Source: Sipunculus nudus
Lineage: Eukaryota; Annelida; Sipuncula; Golfingiida; Sipunculidae
Reading direction: 5' to 3'
Assembly: GCA_026874595.1 (NCBI GenBank)
Contig: CM049320.1
Coordinates: 24,838,214-24,902,213, forward strand
Length of the DNA: 64,000 bases
Of this stretch, positions 26,770 to 36,245 are shown one piece after another; within the stretch, counting starts at the first letter, position 1; each line of letters opens with the position of its first letter. The notes below the pieces were generated by a model. The model saw only the letters and a list, made by a program, of their open reading frames with translations, was not told the DNA's origin and ran no database searches. A program made the position numbers and the translations under genes.

Positions 26770-28550
26770 TTTTTAGCGAACCTGTGAGCTCATGCGATGT
26801 TGTGGCGTTGTCCGTCGACCGTAAATTAACCTAAAATTAACGCAAATTAACATACTATCTTAAAACAGCAGGAGCTAGCATCAGCAAAATTTTATGCACA
26901 AAAATCAGTCATCTAAAAAACTTGGATTTTGCTTATTGTTTTTGTGTCTGCATTCACTCAGATTTTATAGGGAAAAGCTAAAAAAAACCCTTTAAAAATT
27001 GTCTTTTTCGAAAGTGTCCAGCCAAATTGTACAGTATTTCACAGGAATTTTCTCTGAAACAACCTCTCTCAAGTTATTTTGAATGGTTCAATTTCTGTAA
27101 ATTTTGGCAGAGTTACAGGAAGCGGAACTTAGTCATTTGGCAAAAAAAAAATGATACTTAAATTACAATATCAGAAACAGCTGAAGCCATCATCACCAAA
27201 TTCTGTACAAATATTTTGGTCACATGACTCGTATATGAGGTATTGGTGGCGCCATTTTGATCAGCCTTTTCTGTACGAGGGTCATCGGTTATCAGTACAT
27301 TAACTCATTTCTCAGGAATAGCAGGAGCTAGCATCCTCGAATGTTATGCAAAAATTTGTCACATATCAGTTGTTGTGGAATTGAGGTTTTTGTGGCGCCA
27401 TCTGCAGTAACTTACATTTAAGGGGGGGGGGGGGGGGGGGGGGAAGCTTAAAAAAAAAAACCTTTGAAAATCTTTATCTCTGAATTCATTCAGCCAAAAT
27501 GTTCAGAATTTTACAGAAATGATCAAGAGATGAGCTCTCTCAAGTTTGTTCAAATGGTTTTGGTTTGATGGATTTTATTCGAGTTGCAGAAATTTGAACT
27601 TAGTCATTAGGCAAAATAAGCATGCAACTTAGAAACGACAGGAGCTTGGATCACAAAGTTTTGTGCAAATGTTGGTCACATGACTCGTTTTTGAAATTGC
27701 AGTTTTTGTGGGGCCTACATCAACCTGTTTTACGGACAAAATCCATAATTTTGGCCTCTGTCAGCTTGAAATTGTTTTAAGATGGAACAGTCAAGCTGAA
27801 TTGTTTAATTTTTCACAAGAATTATCCTAGAGTAGGATACTATCAATTCTATAAGCATATGGTAGCCTGAAATAAAAGCATTGTAGCCAAAGTCTTTCAT
27901 TATGTGTAAACAGATTTACCAGAAGGCCAAGATTGTGTCTGTATCTATAAATAGCTTGGCAGAGTGACAACTGTTTGTGATTTGGCAACAGGCCAAAGGT
28001 CAGTCTGGATCTTTTTAAAGCTTTCGCAGACTGCCAACTGTATCACATCAGTAACGTAGCTGCAGCAAGCAATCTGTTCTGGTTCACTCGGGGCAACTGT
28101 GCTTCTCACCTAAGCCTGGTCAGCCCAGTGCACCTTACTCAAGAGATGCTTGATGTATTCAATTGGCCTGATATTTTGACCTGTCCATGCATCTTTGATG
28201 ACTTTGTCATTCAAAAGATTAGTGGCGCCACCTACAACAATACTTGATGTATTCAATTGGCTTGATATTTTGATCTGTCCATGCATCTTTGATGACTTTC
28301 TCGTACACAAGACTAGTGGCACCACCTACAACAATTCTTGCGCAGTGTATGTCACTGCCTATTTTCAGGAGGGATTTGACATATAAGCCTGAAATTAGGC
28401 CTGTGTATACATCTCAGATAGCTTTGTCGTATGCAAGACAGGTTGCGCACCTACAGTAATTTTTGCTGTGTATGCTCCTGCATATTCCTCAGGAGTGATT
28501 TAACATATCAGCCTGATATTATAGATGTTGATACACCTTGAATAGTTTTG

Positions 28551-30992
28551 TTAGCTCAGCTGACTTTCAGTCATGCTGAGCTATAGCGATGGGTCTTTGT
28601 CCGTCGTCCTTCCGTCTGTCCGTCCGGCCGGCCGGCCGTCCGTCCGTTAGCAGGGCACAAATCGTAACCGTAGGGGCTAGGGCCATGAACCCTATGCAGT
28701 CTTAGAGGTTATAAAAAGATCTCCTTGCAAACCTGAAATTAGGTCACTGCGACCTATATTCTCGAAGTTATGGGGTGTGTTTGCACCCCCCCCCCAGAAA
28801 TAACTCTTTGAGACAAAATTTTCATCCCAAACCTTCCATCTTTCACATACAGCTCACCTACCAACAGGGGAAGAACCATAATTTTTTTTAGGTCAAAAGG
28901 TCAATGGTCAAGGTCACAGGAGCCTCTTCTTTGAAAAGCCTGTGGATGCATTTTAAGCCAACCCTTTCATCCCAATTCTTCGATTTTTCACATATCGCTC
29001 ACCTACTAAGTTGGAGAAGAATCCTATAGATTTTGAGGTCACAAGGTCAAAGGTCAGGGTCACAGGATCCACTTCTTTGAAAAGGTTGTGGACACATTTC
29101 AAGCTAGACTTTTCATTCCAAACCATCCAGCACTGATATCGCTTCTCTGCCAACAGGGGAAAAGACCTGTTGATTTTGAGGTCAAAGGTCAAGTTCACAG
29201 CACCCACTTCTTGCGTGGAGTCATTTTCAGGCAAACTTTTCAATCTGTACCTTCCATCTGTCATATATGGCTTACCTACCAATAAGGGAAGAAGCCTATT
29301 GATGTTGAGGTCAAAAAGTCAAAGGTCAAGGTCACAATATTTAATTGTTCTAAATGCTTGTGAGCATATTTCAAGTGTAACTGTTCAACCCAAACCTTCA
29401 GTCTTTCACATATGCCACATCTATGCATCACTCAGTTTGACTCAAACTTCATATTTATGGGTCTTTTTGCTTGAATAAATAACTTATTGATTTTGGGGTA
29501 AGCTGGTCAGCAGGTTAAAGGTTGCAGGTCAAAGTTATTCACCCATTGGTTGCCAAGTAATTACACCAGATTTAAGTGGTTAGTAGTTACCCATCATTTA
29601 GAAAGAATCCAGTTGATATATGGGCAAAAGGCCAAGGTCATAGGTCAGGGATGTTCACAATTACTTATTTTATAGACCATCTCTATTTTCCTTGTATATA
29701 TAACCATCCCACTCCAGCTGGTACATCTCCCTGTGTGGCTGTAATTGTGAGTGACACTGGTGACATATGACTCCCTTTTGTATCAGCCTATTAAGTGATA
29801 AGGCTCAGTGATAAGTACCTCGTTACTTCATAACAAAAAACACTGTTGTCAGAATGCTTCAGCCAGGCATTAAGACTATGAGAGTATAGTATTAAGGTTT
29901 AGCTACTGATTTATAAGATGATGGGAACATTTTGCAGTTTATTTTATGAAATCCTAGCAATAAACTTAGTTTCCTAGATATCTGAATATTTTAATATATA
30001 TCACCACATATAAAAGCAAGTGTTTGTTCTCATAATATGTGGATGTGTACCTTGATTTAGGATGGCTTTTTGTTTTATTTCAAGACTCTTAGTCATGCTT
30101 TCTGCATTTCTTTTCTTTCAGGTTTAGCAGTTTACCTACCCTGCTGACCCCATTGAAAAGCAGCGTGATAATAAAAAATATTGGACTTACACTTTTTACA
30201 ATTGCATATCTATAAATCTGATATGAGGGCCTGGACATGCCTTATGAATTATTTTGGGCATTCATTACTGGATAATTTGCCCCAAGTTTGGTCTCGTATT
30301 GGAGAATGTGGGATATCAAATGTCATACTTGTCAGAAATCCATTATGTCTGCCAGTTAGCCACCTTAGACATTCTTTCTTCAGTGCAGTTTCAGTAATTT
30401 TTCTTTAATGTTTGGTCCGATTTAGAGAATGTTTGTTGTCTGATTTCAGACTTGTCAGAAGTCCAATATGGCCACCAGGCAACCATCTTTTAATTCCTTT
30501 TGATCATATTATCTCAAGAACAGTTAAAGTGAATGCAGTTGAATGTATATTTATGTAATCTTGTAAAGGATTGGGTCAAATATTTCTGAATAAATATTAC
30601 CATCATTTATAAAAGTGCAGTACAGTTGGCTTGTATTAAATAAAAATTCATACAGAAGCACCTGTTTCTCAATAATTCTTGCATGTATTTCCTTGATTTT
30701 TGCTATATATTTTGATCTTATATTTGCCCTTTGTGGTGTTCCTTTGAGACTGACAGGTTTCAAGCAAGCTGTTGGAATAGTTCCTGATGGCTTAACAATC
30801 ATGCATTTTCCTCAGACCATCAATTCACTGTGTTTTAACCAGACATAGGTGATATATATTTCTGTTGTCATAGAAAATTTTCAACAAATTGGTATTGGTT
30901 CTTCAAAATTTGACTGGAAGTTGTGAATCTCAGTCCATGATGTCACAGGTCATGCTTTGCAGCTGAGCGTCATGACCCATGGGTCACTTGTT
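28551..30992 (+). mobile_element. AGCT element copy 4 (diverged subfamily)
   Basis: The left end shows the hairpin TAGCTCAGC-TGACT around TTC, with AGTCA and GCTGAGCTA. The right end has the perfect palindrome TGACCCATGGGTCA then CTTGTT. The body differs from copies 1-3 and includes a diverged tandem array at 28800-29420. The flanks rejoin as one AGCG-repeat unit when the element is removed, with no target duplication. Confidence 0.8.
28800..29420 (+). repeat. Diverged tandem array with AGGTCA half-sites
   Basis: Four to five units of about 120-170 bp share an accttccatctttcacatat-type opening, a caacaggggaagaa-type phrase, ttgattttgaggtcaaaggt and gacacatttcaagc. Exact AGGTCA-A-AGGTCA (DR1) occurs at 29044-29056 and 29179-29191. 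AGGTCAAGGTCA occurs at 29323-29334. Confidence 0.75.
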
Positions 30993-31134
30993 GTATACAA
31001 GACTGGTGGTGCCACCCACAATCATTTTTGTGTTGTGTGCACCCATGCCAGTATTTCAGCAGTGACGTTTGTGTAATAGGTGTATGTTTTCGGGTTCAAA
31101 ATGTCCAGTTCTTGCATTGTACATATTGTTAAGG

Positions 31135-31284
31135 GGTGACATAAAAGCGGACCGAACTGTCTCGCTAGTGAAGCATGCTTTTCTAGCGAAGCGGTTGGAA
31201 CGCCAGACATGTGCGCCACTGACACGGGTTCGAATCCCTGATCGGCCCAGAATTTTCCCCTGAGAAATTTGTCTTCGTAACAAA
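31135..31284 (+). repeat. tRNA-derived SINE-like unit A
   Basis: Contains tagcgaagcgg, which fits a Pol III A box, and gggttcgaatccc, a perfect B box, about 45 bp apart. The unit from ggtgacataaaagcgg to cttcgtaacaaa recurs in the same orientation at 43184. The fold is not that of an intact tRNA gene. It lies just outside the left arm of the large inverted repeat. Confidence 0.6.
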
Positions 31285-31436
31285 TGGGGGCTCGTCCAAT
31301 GTGAAGGCAAACTTTGTGGCCCGTGGAATGGTGCTTTAAAGTAATAGAGTAATAACCGCCACCTAGATCACCAAAAAAAGTGTTACTCCTGGGAAAATTC
31401 GTCTTGTTCTGATAGGAGAACGCTCCTAAGAGAGGG

Positions 31437-32204
31437 TGTTAGGCCTCAAAACGTGAATCAGCACTAATCGTGAAAAATATCTCCAAACCATTAAATATAT
31501 CCAAGTCGGATATTTGATTTTTCACAAAACGAAAAAATATGCCTCTAAACGTGAAAGGCTATCTCCAAACCGTTAAATACAAAACGTGATAAAGATATTA
31601 TAGAAAAACAAATTCACGTTTTGGTCACCGGTAACGTTTTGTGAAATCACGGTTTGTGCAGGACTAAGGGTCTATTTGCGAGGAAAATAACTGGTTTCAC
31701 AGTAAGTGCAGCATTCATGTTTCGTGAAATCACAATTCAAGCTAGCCTCCAAATCGTGAAACTAGAGCCATCGTGTATGCCAATCGCGAAAATAACTGAA
31801 ACCAACAAGAAAAATCTATGCTTACTTCCAAACATACAGGTCACCTTTCTCTTAATTGTCTGTTGTATACGCAAACAGTTGACTAACCTTCATTTAAAAT
31901 GATTAAATGTCTCAAATGATTTATTTATTTCTTATTTATTACTTATTAAAATCGTTGAAATTGGAAAAAACTTCAAGTCGCACCAGAACACCTTGCACAT
32001 ACAATTGCTGTCAAACCCTGAATGCATGCGAATAATAATAATTTGACCTGAATAGACTGGTCCCTTTTCACAAAAGGAAAGAATATTCAAAGACTTTTCT
32101 TCTCCCCATTCTTACTCTGTTTCTTCCTTGTCCTCCCACTGTTTTTCTTCTTCTTTCACTCTTCTTCTCTCTTTTTTTTCTCTTCCGTTTGCCCATCGCT
32201 TTGG
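31437..32204 (+). repeat. Left arm of a large inverted repeat
   Basis: Runs from tgttaggcctcaaaacgtga through phrases such as acggtttgtgcaggactaag, cgaggaaaataactggtttc and caagctagcctcc, then into a pyrimidine-rich tract. The same phrases occur as complements at about 42420-43168. Beyond the first AGCT insertion the pyrimidine tract continues to 36245, mirrored by purine-rich DNA at 40600-42540. The full structure spans 31437-43168. Confidence 0.85.
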
Positions 32205-34109
32205 TTTTTAGCTCAGCTGACTGTAAGTCATCTGAGCTATAGCGATCACTCTTTGTCCGTCGTCCGTCTGTCCGTCCGTCTGTCTGTCCGTTAACCAGGC
32301 ACAAATCGTAACTTCTGGACCTAGAATCTTGTAACTTGACATTCTGAGAGGTCCATGAGAAATCTCCTTAGAAACCAGAAATTAGATCTCTGTTACCGAT
32401 ATCCTTCGAGCTATGGGGCCCCAAAGTACCCCCCAGAATAGAAAAAAATTTCATACAAAAACTTCAATATATCATTAATACATCATGATTGTTGGCATAC
32501 TTATTGATCATGAGATGTTTCATCAGTTTCTGCAGACTGGTGGCGCCATCTGTATTTTTCGATTTTTTACGAATTGTTTTCTCTATATTTGAGACCTTTA
32601 AAAATATGAACTCTGTTAACAGGGCACAAATCGTAAAGACTGGAGCTAGAATCTTCATTCTTTACACTGTGAGAGACCAATGAAAAGTCTCCATGGAAAC
32701 CTGAAATAAGGTCTCTGTTACCGATATACTTTGAGCTGTGGGGCTTCCATTTACCCCCCCCCCCCCCAGAATAATGGAAAATTTGATAAAAACAACCTGC
32801 AACATCTCAATAACTACAACACTGATGGTCATGATTTTTGTCATACATATTGATCAAGAGGTGTTCCATCAGTTCCTGCAAACTGGTGGCGCCACCTGTA
32901 TTTTATGTTCAAATTTTTACAATTTATTTTCTATATTTTTAAGACCTTTAAGGATGTAGTTATCTGTCAACAGGGTACAAATTGTAACGACTGGACCTAG
33001 AATCTTCATTCTTGACACACAGGGAGACCCATGAAAGGTCTCTATGGAAACCTAAATTTAGTTCTCTGTCACCCATAGACTTTGAGCTATGGCACTCCAA
33101 AGTACAGCTCAGAATAATGGAAAATTTGATACAAAAGCTGAAGTACCTGAACAACTAATGCAGAGATCACCATAATTGTTTGCATGGATATTGATAATGG
33201 AATGGTTCATCAGTTTCTGCAGACTGGTGGCACCACCTGTATTTGTTCGGGTTTTTTTTAACGATTTTTTTCTCTATTTTTGAGACCTTTAAAGATATGA
33301 ACATCTGTTAACAGGGCACAAATCATAACAACTTGACCTAGAATCTTCATTCTTGACACACTGGGAGACCCATGAAAAGTCTCCCTGGAAACCTGAAATT
33401 AGGTCTCTGTTACCCATATCCTGTATGGCTCCAAAATACCCCCCCCCCCCAGAATAATGAAATTTTTTTTACAAAAACTGCAGTATCTTAATAACTACAA
33501 CACTGATGGTCATGATTTTTGGCAAACATATTGATCGTGAGTTGTTCCATCAGTTTCTGCAGACTGGGTGCGCCTACTCTATTTTTTTCAAATTTTTACG
33601 ATTTTTTTTGCTCTATTTGTGAGACCTTTAAAGATGTGGTTATCTGTCAACAGGGTACAAATCGTAACAACTGGACCTAGAATCTCCATTATTGTCATGC
33701 AAGGAGGCCCATGAAAAGTGTCTGTAGAAACCTGAAATTAGGTCTCTGTTTCCAATAACCTTCTAGCCAAAGGACTCCGAAGTATCCCTCGGAATAATGG
33801 ACAATTTGATACAAAAGCTGAAGTGTCTGAACATCTAATGCAGAGACCACCATGATTCTTTGCATGGATATTGACCATTAAGTGTTTTTATTAGTTTCTG
33901 CAGACTGGTGGAGCCACCTGTATTTTTTTTAAAGTTTACGCATTTTTTTTCTTATTTTAGATATATAAATACAGACACAATTTTTGCCTGTTGGTTAATC
34001 TGTTTGATGCTTCAGTTGAATGGGTATATACTACCATTCAGATGATAAAATTTCCTTTTGCGAATCTCTTCCCGGTCAGCTGAGCGTCATGACCCATGGG
34101 TCACTTGTT
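32205..34109 (+). mobile_element. AGCT element copy 5 with internal 340-bp tandem repeats
   Basis: The left hairpin TAGCTCAGCTGACT-gta-AGTCATCTGAGCTA is intact, with a mismatch bulge. The right end is TGACCCATGGGTCA then CTTGTT. Five tandem units start near 32292, 32617, 32969, 33309 and 33648. Each opens with aacagggcacaaatcgtaac or a variant and contains a gactggtggcgccacctgta-type phrase. It interrupts the pyrimidine tract of the left inverted-repeat arm. Poly-C runs near 32754 and 33440 are part of the unit. Confidence 0.82.
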
Positions 34110-34310
34110 TTTGTTCATTGTCTCCTCCTTGCTCTCATCCTTACAATTTTCATCTTCTTCTATTGTACTTCTTCGTCCTTTGCTCTTCTCTTTACATTTC
34201 TTATTATAATCCGCATGCCTCTTTTTCTCTCTTCTCACTAATCTCATTTTTCTTTTTCTTTATGTCTTGCTCATCTTCGTCTTGGTCTTTTACTCCTTCA
34301 TTGCTTGCCG
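34110..34310 (+). repeat. Pyrimidine-rich tract, segment 2
   Basis: Continuation of the left-arm pyrimidine tract after the AGCT insertion, with phrases such as catcttcttctattg and tttctctcttctcac. It is low complexity; the apparent reading frames are compositional. Confidence 0.7.
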
Positions 34311-34319
34311 GAAATGGTC

Positions 34320-35110
34320 AAACGTGAAAAAACGAGATTTCACGGAAATGCTTATAACTCAGCGACTTTTTAAGCTGGACCGATATTGTTTTCGGTATTT
34401 CGTAATTTTTGCCAGCCTGACATGATAAAACTGCAAGACTGGCCAAATCTCGCACCATATCTCGTTTAACGAGAAAAAACGAGATTTCGCGGGAATACTT
34501 ATAACTCGGCGACCTTTACAGCTACACAGGTCTAGTTTTCGGTATTTCGTAACATTTTGCCAGCTTGACACGCCAGAAGAGAAATCAGGCCAAATCTCGC
34601 ACCTTATCTCGTCAAACGAGAAAAAACGAGATATCATGGAAATGCTTATAACTAGGCGACTTTTACAGCTACTCAGGTCTAGTTTTCTGCATTTGGTAAC
34701 ATTTGGCCAACTTGACATAGTAAAACTGCGAGACTGGCCAAATCTCACACTATATCTGGTCAAATGTGGAAAAACAAGATTTCACAGAAATGCATATAAG
34801 TCGGCGACTTTTACGGCTAGAAAGGTCTAGTTTTTGGCATTTCATAACATTTGGACGGCTTGACATGACAAACCTGCAAGACTGGCCACATCTCGCACCA
34901 TATCTTGTCAAACGATAAAAAACGAGATTTCACAGAAATGCCAATAACTCAGCGACTTTTACAGCTAGACAGGTCTAGTTTTCGGCATTTCATAACATTT
35001 GGCCAGCTTGACATGACAAATCTGAAAACTTCCCACTGCTTCTTGTCAAACGAGATTAAGGGGATTTCATGGAAATGTTTGAACTTGGTCCCTTTTACAC
35101 TAGAAAGGTA
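34320..35110 (+). repeat. Satellite, about 148-bp unit, six copies
   Basis: Units start at about 34327, 34477, 34621, 34770, 34918 and 35051 with aaaaaacgagatttcacgg or a variant. Each also contains cagcgacttttacagcta and a catttggccagcttgacatg-type phrase. The last unit is degenerate. Because the unit is close to a multiple of three, long frames stay open on the minus strand by chance. Confidence 0.85.
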
Positions 35111-35239
35111 TGCAGCTATTCAAGGTCAGCGTGCATACATAAACGTATTATTCGTTTCTGCTGCCCCCACAACGTTGCTCATTCATATGACTGTTTCTCC
35201 ATGCACTCTTTGTCTATCTGTCTGTATTATTTCCATTTC

Positions 35240-35270
35240 CGTCAAGCGCGTGACCTCTGGTCATCTTGTT
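35240..35270 (+). mobile_element. Isolated AGCT-type right terminus
   Basis: gcgcgTGACCtctGGTCAtCTTGTT has the family 3' hairpin with a different but still paired stem, then CTTGTT. It probably ends the element carrying the 148-bp satellite; its left end is not clear. Confidence 0.55.
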
Positions 35271-35838
35271 TTTATCCTCTTCTATTCGCTCTCCTTCTTG
35301 CTCTACTTCTTTAACTTCTTTTAAATGTGTTCTCCTTGTATTCATCTTCTTTTGTCTTGCTTTTCTTCTCATGTACTGAATCTTCTTCCCCTTCTTCTGT
35401 CTTCCATCTAACTCTTCTTCTAATTCTACTTTTACTTCTTCTTCGTCGTGCCCATCTTTTAATACGCACTTCTCTCTCTTTTCTTCATGTGTATCTTCTT
35501 CTTTTCTATATAAATCTTTTTCAATACTTTCCTATTTTTTCTTATCATCCTCATTCTTGTTTCCAATCTTATTCTACCTACTTTTTTGTCACTCTTTTTT
35601 CCCCTTCATACTCTGCCTCTGCTCCTCTTTTTTCTCTCCTCTTGTTTTTCTTTCTGTTTCTTCTTTTTGTTCTTTGCTGTATTTACTTGTCCGTATTCTT
35701 ACTCTTTAGAATTCTCCCTTTGCTTCTTTTTTTTTCGTTTTGCTCTTCTGTTGTTCACTTTTCTCCTGATCTTTTCTCTGATACTCTCCTTCAAATTCTG
35801 CTTTTCTCTTTTATAACTTTTTATAACTGCTTCTTTAT
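35271..35838 (+). repeat. Pyrimidine-rich tract, segment 3
   Basis: About 570 bases almost entirely C and T, full of cttcttctt and ttcttcttc motifs. It translates into Leu/Phe/Ser-rich frames in every plus frame, which is a composition artefact. Mirror image of purine-rich DNA at about 40866-41402. Confidence 0.8.
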
Positions 35839-36060
35839 AACCTAAGCTCACAGAAAGTTATATTAACTATAGCGATCTGCCTTCGTCCGCATTCTGTCCG
35901 TTGGGGTGACAATAAATAGAGCGGAACTAGAAACTTTAACACACTTACTGGTGATGTTTTATTAATTGAACGAGCACGGTGAAACCATTGATATTTTCTT
36001 AATATTTATTTTATCCTTTTGTTAAATTGCATAATTATACCAATTGTGAAAGTTTCTCAG
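35839..36060 (+). other. Short decayed AGCT-related fragment
   Basis: The text aagctcacagaaagttatat, then ctatagcgatctgccttcgt and cattctgtccg resembles a worn AGCT left end. It sits between two pyrimidine segments. Confidence in the family link is modest. Confidence 0.4.
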
Positions 36061-36245
36061 GTCCCTTTTATTCTTGTTCCTTTTTTTCTTTCTCTTCTTC
36101 TCCTTCCACGTCTTCTTGCTCTCTTTTCGTTTCATATTCCCTTTATTCTTGTTCTTCCTTTTTTTTCTTTTTTTTTTTCTTTCTATTTCTCTTCTTATTC
36201 CTCTTCTTCTTTTTCTTTTCTTCTCCCCTTTTTTCTTGTTTTTCC
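36061..36245 (+). repeat. Pyrimidine-rich tract, segment 4
   Basis: Low-complexity C/T run ending at the AGCG element. It belongs to the left arm of the large inverted repeat. Confidence 0.7.

Larger units (their letters stand above)
26770..31070 (+). mobile_element. AGCG element copy 1 (interrupted)
   Basis: Starts ttttagcgaacctgtgagct then catgcgatgttgtggcg, followed by a short-repeat stretch like that of the AGCT family. Internal units repeat ggcgccacctgcat-type phrases and a segment around 27893-28100 that recurs at 38930-39400. A 22-G run sits at 27422-27443. A 94-bp duplication starts at 28149 and 28243. The element is split by the AGCT element at 28551-30992 and resumes after it with gtatacaagactggtggtgc. 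No coding sequence. The right boundary is approximate. Confidence 0.6.

Noticed and set aside
28953-29282. 109-codon minus-strand frame
   Set aside because: Runs across the diverged tandem array of AGCT copy 4; periodic and without recognisable domains.
31180-31256. Possible tRNA gene with A and B boxes
   Set aside because: The acceptor and anticodon stems do not fold as a tRNA and the unit is repeated with a non-tRNA body at 43184; a SINE is the better reading.
34359-34763. 134-codon minus-strand frame with internal 49-residue periodicity
   Set aside because: It is the 148-bp satellite read in a frame kept open because the unit is close to 147 bp; no start context, no homology recognised.
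35327-35845. Long plus-strand frame rich in Leu, Phe and Ser
   Set aside because: It is the translation of a nearly pure pyrimidine tract; all plus frames look the same and the opposite arm gives the same on the minus strand.
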